Positions 24,342 to 31,933 of a DNA stretch of 34,253 nucleotides are shown piece after piece (positions within the stretch are counted from its first letter, which is position 1; each line of letters starts with the position of its first letter). A program made the position numbers and the translations under genes. This DNA comes from Burkholderiales bacterium (lineage in GTDB: Bacteria; Pseudomonadota; Gammaproteobacteria; Burkholderiales; Ga0077523), in the NCBI GenBank assembly GCA_019745565.1, contig JAIESW010000007.1:1-34253 (forward strand). Reading direction: 5' to 3'. The notes under the pieces are model-generated. The model did not search any database. It saw only the letters and a list, made by a program, of their open reading frames with translations, and was not told where the DNA came from.

Positions 24342-24695
24342 ATGTCCTACATGCTGCTCATCGTCGAACCGCTCGGTCAGCGCGCCACCCGCACCGAGGC
24401 CGAAGGCCATGCGGCTTTCGATGCCATGGTCGCCTTCGGCGAGCGTCTGAAAGCGCGCGGGTTGCTGATGGCGAGCGAATCGCTCAGGTCGCAGGACGCC
24501 GCTGCCCGGGTGCAGGTTCGCAACGGCAAACCCACGGTCGTCGACGGGCCGTTCGCCGAAGTGAAGGAGATGATCGGCGGCTTCTTTCTGCTCGCCTGCA
24601 AGACGCGGGAAGAGGCTCTGGCCGTGGCGGCAGAGTGTCCGGCCGCCGCCTGGTGCACGGTCGAAGTGCGGGAAGTGGCTCCCTGTTTCGTCTGA
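24342..24695 (+). CDS. YCII/DGPF-domain protein 1
   Basis: A 117-residue protein with the DGPF motif at 68-71 (VVDGPFAEVKEMIGGF), the diagnostic box of the YCII-related family. The fold is a ferredoxin-like barrel; no enzyme activity is established. An AAGGAA site precedes the ATG at 24342. It heads a four-gene plus-strand array ending in an ECF sigma factor, the arrangement known for ECF42 loci. Several cysteines (for example ACKTREE, AWCTVEV) are visible but not in a recognised site. Confidence 0.9.
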   Translation: MSYMLLIVEPLGQRATRTEAEGHAAFDAMVAFGERLKARGLLMASESLRSQDAAARVQVRNGKPTVVDGPFAEVKEMIGGFFLLACKTREEALAVAAECPAAAWCTVEVREVAPCFV

Positions 24696-24853
24696 CCGTT
24701 CCGCCCGCCGGAAGAAATCTCCCGGGTGCGGACGAAGCGATGTCGAAAACGCGTAGCCCCGTTCGTCGTGGAAGTGAAGGCAGAACCCGATCCCTCGGCA
24801 ACGAGGACGGTTCCGCCTCATCCACCTTCAATCCCCCGATCGAGGAGAACGAC

Positions 24854-25276
24854 ATGCGCTACATGATCGTCGTCAAGGCCAACGCCCAGTCCGAGGCCGA
24901 AGTCATGCCGGACGAGAAACTCATGGCCGAGATGGCCGCCTACCACGAGGAGCTCGCCAGGGCGGGTGTGCTGCTCGATGCTTCCGGTCTGCGGGCGAGC
25001 AAGCACGGCTGGCGCGTGCGCTACACCGGCTCGACCCGCACCATCGTCGACGGTCCGTTCGCGGAATCGAAGGAGCTGGTCGCGGGTTACACCATCATTG
25101 AGGTGCGCGATCGCGCCGAGGCGATCGAGTGGACGCGGCGGTTCCCCAATCCGACACTGGATGGCAGCAACTGCGAGATCGAAGTGCGCCGCATGTTCGA
25201 GCTGGAGGATTTCCAGCAGGGCGAAGCTGTTGAACGCTTCCGCGAGATGGGCGTCGGCGGCACGTCGGCCCGCTAG
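24854..25276 (+). CDS. YCII/DGPF-domain protein 2
   Basis: A 140-residue paralogue of the preceding protein, with DGPF at 66-69 (TIVDGPFAESKELVAGY). A GAGGAG Shine-Dalgarno (24842-24847) fixes the ATG at 24854. It is separated from copy 1 by 158 bp in which I see nothing else. The longer C-terminus (MFELEDFQQGEAVERF) distinguishes it from copy 1. In ECF42 systems DGPF proteins are genetically linked to, and regulated with, the sigma factor; their molecular role is not settled. Confidence 0.92.
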   Translation: MRYMIVVKANAQSEAEVMPDEKLMAEMAAYHEELARAGVLLDASGLRASKHGWRVRYTGSTRTIVDGPFAESKELVAGYTIIEVRDRAEAIEWTRRFPNPTLDGSNCEIEVRRMFELEDFQQGEAVERFREMGVGGTSAR

Positions 25277-25302
25277 AGCGACGAACGCGAGGAACCGCAA
25301 TC

Positions 25303-25710
25303 ATGACCACGCAGATCTTCGTCAACCTCCCGGTCCGCGACCTGGAGCGCTCCAAGGCTTTCTTCGCTGCCCTGGGTTTCACCTTCAACCCGCAGTTCAC
25401 CGACCAGAACGCCGCCTGCATGGTGGTCTCGGACACCATCTACGTCATGCTGCTGGTGGAATCCTTCTTCCAGACCTTCACTAAGAAGCCGGTGGCGGAC
25501 GCACGCAAGGGCACGGAAGTGCTGGTGTGCCTTTCGACCGACAGCCGCGCCAAGGTGGACGAGTACGTCGCCAAGGCGCTGGCGGCCGGCGGCACGGCAC
25601 CCAACCCGAAGCAGGATCACGGCTTCATGTACGGCCACGGCTTCGAGGATCTCGACGGTCACGTGTGGGAGATCGTCTGGATGGATCCCAACCAGGCGCC
25701 GCCGCAGTAG
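25303..25710 (+). CDS. VOC-family (glyoxalase-like) protein
   Basis: A 135-residue vicinal oxygen chelate protein: IFVNLPVRDLERSKAFFAALGF at the N-terminus and HGFEDLDGHVWEIVWMD at the C-terminus, the two beta-alpha-beta-beta-beta modules of the fold. His and Glu positions that could bind metal are present near the C-terminus (DGHVWE). The substrate is unknown. It sits 26 bp after the second DGPF gene and 8 bp before the sigma factor, so it belongs to the same operon. Confidence 0.92.
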   Translation: MTTQIFVNLPVRDLERSKAFFAALGFTFNPQFTDQNAACMVVSDTIYVMLLVESFFQTFTKKPVADARKGTEVLVCLSTDSRAKVDEYVAKALAAGGTAPNPKQDHGFMYGHGFEDLDGHVWEIVWMDPNQAPPQ

Positions 25711-25718
25711 GCCCGTCA

Positions 25719-26993
25719 GTGACCGCATCGCCCGAACACCAGGCGATCACGACGATCTGGCGCCTCGAAGGCGCCAAGATCATCGCCGGCGTCGCGCGCA
25801 TGGTGCGCGACGTCGGTCTGGCCGAACAGCTCGCACAGGATGCGCTAGTGGCCGCGCTCGAGACGTGGCCCGCGGCCGGCATCCCGGACAAGCCCGGCGC
25901 GTGGCTGATGACCACGGCGAAGAATCGCGCGCTCGACCATCTGCGCCAGGCGAAGATGCATGTCGAGAAGCACGCCGAGATCGGCCGCGACCTGGAAGCG
26001 ATGGAGGCCCTGACCATGCCCGACACCTTCGACGTGGTCGATGCGGCGCAGCGCGATCCGATCGGCGACGATCTGCTGCGCCTGATCTTCACCGCGTGCC
26101 ACCCGGTGCTCTCCACCGAGGCGCGGGTGGCGCTGACCCTCAAGCTGCTCGGCGGCCTCACGACCGACGAAATCGCGCGAGCCTTTCTGGTGCCGGAAGC
26201 GACTATCGCGCAGCGCATCGTACGCGCGAAGCGCACGTTGTCCGAAGCACGCGTGCCCTTCGAACTGCCGGCGCCGGAAGAGCTCGGTGCGCGCCTCGCA
26301 TCCGTGCTCGAAGTGATCTATCTCGTCTTCAACGAAGGCTACACGGCGACCAGCGGCGAGCACTGGATGCGCCCGGAACTGGCGGACGAAGCGCTGCGCC
26401 TGGGTCGCGTGCTGGCCGAGTTGACCCCTCAGGAAGCCGAGGTGCACGGCCTGGTGGCGCTGATGGAATTCCAGGCTTCGCGTTCGGCAGCCAGGGTCGA
26501 TGCCGCAGGCCGCCCGGTGTTGCTGCTGGATCAGGACCGCCGGCGCTGGGATCAGCTGCTGATCCGTCGCGGCAATGCAGCGCTGGATCACGCCGAAAAG
26601 CTGGGTGGGGCGCTCGGCACGTACGCGTTGCAGGCGGCGATCGCCGCCTGTCACGCGCGTGCCCACAAGGCGGACGAGACCGATTGGGCGCGCATCGCAG
26701 CGCTGTACGACGCGCTCGCCTCGGTGAATCCGTCACCGGTCGTGGAGTTGAACCGCGCCGTCGCCGTGTGCATGGCCTTCGGGCCTGCGGCTGCACTGGA
26801 GATCGTCGACGGCCTGCGCGACGCTCCCCAGCTCAAGGCCTACCACTGGCTGCCGAGCGTGCGCGGCGACTTTCTCGAGAAGCTCGGGCGGCGCGAGGAG
26901 GCGCGCGCGGAGTACGAGCGCGCCGCCCTGATGGCGCAGAACGTGAGGGAGAGCGAGTTGCTGCGGGAGCGCGCGAGGAAGCTCGAAGGCTAG
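25719..26993 (+). CDS. ECF42-type RNA polymerase sigma factor with C-terminal TPR-like extension
   Basis: A 424-residue sigma factor, over twice the usual ECF length. Region 2 is near 10-80 (LAQDALVAALETWP, GAWLMTTAKNRALDHLRQ), region 4 near 125-180 (LLGGLTTDEIARAFLVPEATIAQRIVRAKR), then a long helical C-terminal part with VFNEGYTA and LLDQDRRRWD signatures. This is the ECF42 architecture, in which the C-terminal extension is needed for activity and no classical anti-sigma factor is used. GTG 25719 starts 8 bp after the VOC stop. It should direct transcription of its own DGPF operon, but I could not identify the target promoter by eye. Its TAG stop lies in the first base steps of the tandem repeat at 26989. 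Confidence 0.95.
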   Translation: MTASPEHQAITTIWRLEGAKIIAGVARMVRDVGLAEQLAQDALVAALETWPAAGIPDKPGAWLMTTAKNRALDHLRQAKMHVEKHAEIGRDLEAMEALTMPDTFDVVDAAQRDPIGDDLLRLIFTACHPVLSTEARVALTLKLLGGLTTDEIARAFLVPEATIAQRIVRAKRTLSEARVPFELPAPEELGARLASVLEVIYLVFNEGYTATSGEHWMRPELADEALRLGRVLAELTPQEAEVHGLVALMEFQASRSAARVDAAGRPVLLLDQDRRRWDQLLIRRGNAALDHAEKLGGALGTYALQAAIAACHARAHKADETDWARIAALYDALASVNPSPVVELNRAVAVCMAFGPAAALEIVDGLRDAPQLKAYHWLPSVRGDFLEKLGRREEARAEYERAALMAQNVRESELLRERARKLEG

Positions 26994-27225
26994 CCTCGCG
27001 ACCGGACTCGCGATACTTGTCGTGATCGCGTCGGCGTCCAGCGCCGGCTCGCCTGGCCGTCGATCCTCGGCCGATGGCCGGGGCCCCTCGCCGGGTGCAT
27101 CGCAGCGCTAGCCTCTTTGACCCGACTCGCGATGCTTGTCGTTATCGCGTCGGCGTCCAGCGCCGGCTCGCCTGGCCGTCGATCCCCGGCCGATGGCCGG
27201 GGCCCCTCGCCGGGTGGCTCGCAGC
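26989..27225. repeat. Tandem direct repeat, two units of 118-119 bp
   Basis: Two units (26989-27106 and 27107-27225) share a core of about 100 bp with only about five differences; the first 16 bases are more divergent. Each begins GCTAG and a third GCTAG follows at 27226. Each holds a stem-loop, GGCC-GAT-GGCC with flanking pairs (27065-27083 and 27184-27202); the copy-1 T/G change keeps G-U pairing. The unit starts supply the stop codons of the sigma factor (+) and of the alcohol dehydrogenase (-). It probably acts as a two-way transcript end. Confidence 0.85.
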
Positions 27226-27226
27226 G

Positions 27227-28360
27227 CTAGACGTACGCTTCGTCCAGCAGCCCGCGATACTCCGGCACTGTCGGTTGCCGCGGATTGGTGCCGTGGCAAT
27301 GGTCCTTCGGTGCCGCTTCGGCGATGCCCTGCAGCGCATCCTTCGGCACGCCCATCGCCTTCAGGCCCTTCGGCAGACCGAGCTTCGCATTGAGATCGTG
27401 GATGGACTGCGCGACGTCTGCCCCCTTCGGCAGTCCCATCGCCTGACCGAGCCGCGCGATCTTGTCGCCCACGGCCGGCGCGTTGAACTTGATGACGGCC
27501 GGCAGCAGCACCGCGTTCAGCGTGCCGTGATGCAGCTTGAGATCGTGCAGCGCGCCGAGCGGATGCGACAGCGCGTGCACGGCACCGAGGCCCTTCTGGA
27601 ATGCCATCGCGCCTTCCATCGCGGCCATCATCATGTTCCAGCGCGCGTCGCGGTCCTTGCCGTCGCGCGTGGCACGCTCGATGTGAGCCGCAGCTCGGGT
27701 GAGGCCGTCGATGGCGATCGCTTCGGCCGGCGGATTCACCAGGGGCGAGAGAAAGGTCTCGATGCAATGGGCGATGGCGTCCATCCCGGTGGCCGCGGTC
27801 AGTATCGGCGGCAGGCCGAACGTGAGTTCGGGATCACAGATGGCGACCTTGGGTAGCAGGTGAGGGGAGAGGAAGCCCAGCTTCCGCCCGTCGTTCAGCA
27901 CCATCACCGAGCCGCGCCCCACTTCGCTGCCGGTACCGGCAGTGGTGGGGATCGCGATCAGCGGCGCCACGGCGGAGGTGATCTTCGCGACACCGCCTTC
28001 CACGGCAGCGTACTGCACGAACGGTCCCGGATGGGTCGCGAGCAGCGCGACGGCCTTGCCGAGATCGAGCGATGACCCGCCGCCGATGGCGATGATCCCG
28101 TCGGCGTTCACCTTGCGGTATTGGGCCACGGCTTCCAGCGCGGCGGCCTCGGTGGGATTGGGTGGCGTGCCGTCGTAGACCTCGAAGCCGAGGGCCGGGT
28201 CGAGGTGTTCACGCAGGCGATCGAGCAGTCCCGTGGCGCGGATGCCGCGATCGGTGACGATCAGCGGACGCTTGATGTTGAGGCGCTTGCATTCGTCGCC
28301 CACCAGCTTGATGGCGCCGAAGTCGAACTGCACGGTGGTGAGGTAGTTGATGGTGGCCAC
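27227..28360 (-). CDS. Iron-containing alcohol dehydrogenase
   Basis: A 377-residue group III dehydrogenase that oxidises an alcohol or reduces an aldehyde with NAD(P). GGGSSLDLGKA (93-103) and PTTAGTGSE (138-146) bind the nucleotide. Metal ligands are Asp194 and His198 (MDAIAHCIE), His262 (AVHALSHPLG) and His278 (HHGT). GTG at 28360 is selected because homology starts at INYLTTVQFDFG; the upstream 16 codons derive from REP-like element E. The substrate is not predictable from sequence. It converges with the ECF42 operon across the tandem repeat and diverges from the antiporter. Confidence 0.93.
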   Translation of the reverse strand: MATINYLTTVQFDFGAIKLVGDECKRLNIKRPLIVTDRGIRATGLLDRLREHLDPALGFEVYDGTPPNPTEAAALEAVAQYRKVNADGIIAIGGGSSLDLGKAVALLATHPGPFVQYAAVEGGVAKITSAVAPLIAIPTTAGTGSEVGRGSVMVLNDGRKLGFLSPHLLPKVAICDPELTFGLPPILTAATGMDAIAHCIETFLSPLVNPPAEAIAIDGLTRAAAHIERATRDGKDRDARWNMMMAAMEGAMAFQKGLGAVHALSHPLGALHDLKLHHGTLNAVLLPAVIKFNAPAVGDKIARLGQAMGLPKGADVAQSIHDLNAKLGLPKGLKAMGVPKDALQGIAEAAPKDHCHGTNPRQPTVPEYRGLLDEAYV

Positions 28361-28398
28361 TGGAGGGTCTTCCGGGTTGAGTTCTGGTTTTGCCGTCG

Positions 28399-28513
28399 TT
28401 GCCCCCACCCCAGCCCTCCCTCACCGGAGGTGAGGGAGAGAGCGTCCGGGATGGCGTGGGTTTTCTCCCTTCCCCCATCGCAACGCGGTGGGGGAAGGGA
28501 GGGGATGGGGGCA
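28399..28513. repeat. REP/MITE-like element copy E
   Basis: A 115-bp copy in the divergent gap between dehydrogenase and antiporter: TTGCCCCCACCCC start, 10-bp hairpin CTCCCTCACC-GGA-GGTGAGGGAG, 12-bp stem TCCCTTCCCCCA/TGGGGGAAGGGA and GGGATGGGGGCA end. Hairpin order is reversed relative to copy A, suggesting insertion in the opposite orientation. Confidence 0.78.
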
Positions 28514-28597
28514 GCACCTGCCCGAATTATCGCATCCACCCTCAACCCTTCGGACACCAAGTGGCGCCTGCGTCCGTCTGCCGATATGCTCCCCAGG

Positions 28598-29956
28598 ATG
28601 AAACGCGCCCTCGCTGTCTCGCTCATCTTTGTTCCCGTTGCCGCCATCGCTTCGGGCGGTGCGGATGCCGCGCATCACGCCTCGTTGCTGATGTGGATCG
28701 CGGTGATCCTGGTCGCGGCCAAGTTCGGCAGCCTGGTGGAGCGGATCGGGCAACCGGCGGTCCTGGGGGAGCTGCTGGTCGGCATCCTCATCGGGAACCT
28801 CGGCCTCATCGGGATCGACATCGCTTCCGGTATCCCCGACGAGCCGATCATCGCGTTTCTCGCCGAGCTCGGGGTCGTGGTGCTGCTGTTCCAGATCGGC
28901 CTCGAGTCGAACGTGCAGCAGATGCTGGCGGTCGGTGCACGGGCGACCGCGGTCGCGGTGGTGGGTGTGGTCGTGCCGTTTCTGCTCGGTACGGCCCTGG
29001 TAGGTCCATGGCTCCTGCCCGGACTCGACGCAAAGGCCTATCTGTTCATCGGCGCCACGCTGACGGCAACGTCGGTGGGCATCACGGGGCGCGTGTTCCG
29101 CGACCTGGGATGCCTGCAGACGCCCGAGTCGCGCATCGTGCTCGGTGCCGCCGTCATCGACGACGTGCTGGGGCTCGTGATCCTCGCGGTGGTCTCAGCG
29201 ATCGTCACCACGGGTTCGCTCGACGCGACGGGCCTCGCATGGATCATTGCCAAGGCGCTGCTGTTCCTGACCGGCGCGATCGTCATCGGGCAGCACGCGG
29301 CACCGTGGTTTTCCCGCGGCTTCGCACGCATCAACACCGGTGTCGGCATGAAGCTCACCGTGGCGCTCGCCACCGGCCTCACGTTCGCGTGGCTGGCGAG
29401 CCTCATGGACCTCGCCCCTATCGTGGGTGCGTTCGCCGCGGGTCTCGTGCTGGACGACGTCATCTTCCGCGACTACGAGCGGCCACAGCTCGAGGCCGAC
29501 ATCGACGGTGCCCTCGCATCGGCCGACGCCGACACGCGAGCACGGGTGGGCGCGGTGATCGAAGCTCACCGACATCGCCACCTGGAGGACCTGATCGGCC
29601 CCATCGGTCATTTCCTCGTGCCGTTCTTCTTCGTGGTCACCGGCATGCACGTGAAGCTGGACCTGCTCGCGGATCCGAAGGCACTCGCGATTGCCGCCGG
29701 ACTGACGGTCGCGGCCATCGCGGGCAAGATCGTTGCGGGCATCGTGGCCGGTCCGGTCGATCGCTGGCTGGTGGGCTGGGGCATGGTGCCGCGCGGCGAA
29801 GTGGGCCTCATCTTCGCTGCCACGGGGATGGGATTGGGCGTGGTGACACAGGGGACCTTTTCGGTCATCGTGATCATGGTCGTGGTCACTACCCTCGTGA
29901 CTCCGCCCATGCTCGCGTGGCTGATCGGCAAGCGCGCTCGCCGACACAGTTTGTAA
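28598..29956 (+). CDS. CPA2-family cation/proton antiporter
   Basis: A 452-residue inner-membrane antiporter with about 12 hydrophobic segments. VLGELLVGILIGNLGL near the N-terminus is the family's early signature, and the paired aspartates in VIDDVLGLVIL (around residues 187-188) are the ion-binding site. The first segment (ALAVSLIFVPVAAIASGG) may be a cleaved signal or TM1. A His/Asp-rich cytoplasmic stretch (ADADTRARVGAVIEAHRHRH) separates the halves. It would exchange Na+ or K+ for H+. There is no TrkA-N (RCK) domain at the C-terminus. ATG 28598 is chosen; ATG 28586 in frame is an alternative. Confidence 0.92.
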   Translation: MKRALAVSLIFVPVAAIASGGADAAHHASLLMWIAVILVAAKFGSLVERIGQPAVLGELLVGILIGNLGLIGIDIASGIPDEPIIAFLAELGVVVLLFQIGLESNVQQMLAVGARATAVAVVGVVVPFLLGTALVGPWLLPGLDAKAYLFIGATLTATSVGITGRVFRDLGCLQTPESRIVLGAAVIDDVLGLVILAVVSAIVTTGSLDATGLAWIIAKALLFLTGAIVIGQHAAPWFSRGFARINTGVGMKLTVALATGLTFAWLASLMDLAPIVGAFAAGLVLDDVIFRDYERPQLEADIDGALASADADTRARVGAVIEAHRHRHLEDLIGPIGHFLVPFFFVVTGMHVKLDLLADPKALAIAAGLTVAAIAGKIVAGIVAGPVDRWLVGWGMVPRGEVGLIFAATGMGLGVVTQGTFSVIVIMVVVTTLVTPPMLAWLIGKRARRHSL

Positions 29957-30059
29957 CAGCGAGGCGGCTTCCGACGCTGCCGGGAGGAACCCTGCCCGCA
30001 CCAGGATGACAAAGCAGCGGCCGTCAGGCCGCCACAAGATCATCCAGGGAGGAGCAGCC

Positions 30060-31247
30060 ATGAAGCGCGGCAAAGAGCGGGGACCGGACGCGAAGACCGG
30101 TGGGCGAAGGAAGTTCCTGCGTGGCGCGGCCGTTGCCGGCGGCACAGCGGCTTTGGCCGTCACCGCGGGTTGCGGGCTCGGTGGCAGTTCGCAACCGCAG
30201 GCACAGTCGGGCGCGGGCGGCGCGCTGGGGCCGCAACTCGACCTGCGATTCCAGGCGGGGTTTCCCTCCAAGGACCTGTTCTACGAGCTCTCGGAGATGA
30301 TGATCCGCACGGTATCGGATCTCTCGGGAGGCCAGATCCGCATCCAGTTGCTGCCGGCGGGCGCCGTGGTCGGTGCCTTCGACATGGCCGATGCCGTGCA
30401 CAAGGGCATCCTCGATGGCTGCGTGGCGGTGCCGGCCTTCTGGTACGGCAAGGACTACGCGCTCTCGCTGTTCGGCACCGGCCCCGCGCTCGGTCAGGAT
30501 GCGAACACGCTGCTCGCGTGGATGGAGTTCGGAGGCGGGAAGGCTCTGTATGAAGAGCTCTACCGCGACGTCCTCAAACTGGACGTCGTGCCGATCCTCT
30601 GGGGGCCGATGGGCACCCAGCCTTTCGGCTGGTTCAAGCAGGAGCTCAGATCCGTGGCCGGCGTGAAGGGGCTCAAGTATCGCACCGTGGGGCTTTCGAT
30701 CGATCTTTATACGGAGATGGGCGCTTCGGTCGTAGCCCTTGCCGGCGGCGAGATCGTGCCGGCGCTCGAGCGCGGCGTGATCGATGCCGCCGAGTACAAC
30801 AACCCGGCGAGCGACCAGGCGCTCGGTTTTCCCGACGTGGCCAAAGTCTGCATGGTCAAGAGCTACCACCAGCCCGGGGAATGCCTGGAACTCCTGATCA
30901 GCAAGCGCACGTACGATGCCATGCCGCCGGCGTACCAGCAGATCTTCCGCTATGCGGCGAAGGCGGCCAGCGCCGAGATGGGCTGGCGCAACCTCGACGC
31001 CTACTCCAAGGCATGGGAAGAGATGCGCGACAAGCAGGGTGTCCGGTTCGTGGAGACCCCCAAGGATGTCCTCGGTGCGCAGCTCGAGGCGTGGGACAAG
31101 GTGATGACAGCGAAATCCGCCGGCAATCCGTTCTTTGCCAAGGTGCTGGAGTCACAGCGCGCATTCATGAAGCGCGCCGTCGGCTATCAGGTGAAGTTCG
31201 CCAACGATCCACGCCAGGCATACGAGCATTTCTTCGGCACGGTGTAG
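30060..31247 (+). CDS. TRAP transporter substrate-binding protein, DctP type (TakP-like)
   Basis: A 395-residue periplasmic binding protein. A strong AGGGAGGAG site (30046-30054) fixes the ATG at 30060. The N-terminus has a twin-arginine motif (RRKFLRGAA, 16-24) and VTAGC with Cys38, so it may be a Tat-exported lipoprotein. The mature part has GWFKQEL (190-196), KGLKYRTVG with the conserved carboxylate-binding Arg208, and GGEIVPALERGVIDAAE (229-245). This pattern belongs to the COG4663 branch that includes the 2-oxoacid binder TakP. It delivers substrate to the DctQ-DctM membrane subunits encoded next. Confidence 0.94.
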   Translation: MKRGKERGPDAKTGGRRKFLRGAAVAGGTAALAVTAGCGLGGSSQPQAQSGAGGALGPQLDLRFQAGFPSKDLFYELSEMMIRTVSDLSGGQIRIQLLPAGAVVGAFDMADAVHKGILDGCVAVPAFWYGKDYALSLFGTGPALGQDANTLLAWMEFGGGKALYEELYRDVLKLDVVPILWGPMGTQPFGWFKQELRSVAGVKGLKYRTVGLSIDLYTEMGASVVALAGGEIVPALERGVIDAAEYNNPASDQALGFPDVAKVCMVKSYHQPGECLELLISKRTYDAMPPAYQQIFRYAAKAASAEMGWRNLDAYSKAWEEMRDKQGVRFVETPKDVLGAQLEAWDKVMTAKSAGNPFFAKVLESQRAFMKRAVGYQVKFANDPRQAYEHFFGTV

Positions 31248-31345
31248 CCACGGCAGCGATCCTGCCGGAGCGGTGAGAGGCGCGCGGCGTCCGGATGCCG
31301 GCATGCGCCCCGTAAAACAAGAATCGGAAACGAGGAGACCTGGAC

Positions 31346-31933
31346 ATGAGAGCCTTCCTGCTGTCCATCGATCGTATCAGCGCGTGGTCCGGCAAGGCCT
31401 TCGCGTGGACCGTCGTGCTGCTCACCCTCGTGGTGGGTTACGAGGTGATCGTGCGCAAGGCCGGAGCACCCACCAACTGGGCGTTCGACGTGGCCTTCAT
31501 GCTGTTCGGCGTCCTGTTCATGATGGGCGGTGCATACACGCTCTCGCGCAACGGGCACGTCCGCGGTGATCTGCTGTACCGCACTCTTTCGCCGCGCGTT
31601 CAGGCATCGATGGATGTCGTGCTGTACTTCGTGTTCTTCATCCCCGGGATCGCCGCGCTGGTCTATGCCGGCTGGGAGTTCGCCGGGAAGTCCTGGGCGC
31701 TGCGCGAGGCCTCGAGCCTGACCGGCAGCGGGCTGCCGGTGTACCCGTTCAAGACGATCATCCCGATCGCCGGCACCTTCCTGCTCCTCCAGGCGCTGGC
31801 CGAAATCATCCGCTGCGTACTGTGCATCCGCAGCGGCGAGTGGCCGAAACGCCTCCACGACGTGGAAGAGGCCGACATCGACCAGTTGAAGTCCATCGTG
31901 CAGTCGGCGGAAGTGCGTGGGGGTGCGCGATGA
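31346..31933 (+). CDS. TRAP transporter small permease (DctQ)
   Basis: A 195-residue integral membrane protein with four hydrophobic segments, including FAWTVVLLTLVVGYEVIVRK and FVFFIPGIAALVYAGWEF, the size and layout of DctQ subunits. A GAGGAG Shine-Dalgarno (31332-31337) precedes the ATG. It forms the stator-like half of the permease with DctM. The gap to dctP (98 bp) includes a 10-bp palindrome (ATGCCGGCAT, 31296-31305). Its stop overlaps the dctM start by ATGA. Confidence 0.94.
   Translation: MRAFLLSIDRISAWSGKAFAWTVVLLTLVVGYEVIVRKAGAPTNWAFDVAFMLFGVLFMMGGAYTLSRNGHVRGDLLYRTLSPRVQASMDVVLYFVFFIPGIAALVYAGWEFAGKSWALREASSLTGSGLPVYPFKTIIPIAGTFLLLQALAEIIRCVLCIRSGEWPKRLHDVEEADIDQLKSIVQSAEVRGGAR

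Noticed and set aside
26989..27225. CRISPR array
   Set aside because: Only two long, nearly contiguous units with no unique spacers between short repeats and no cas genes.
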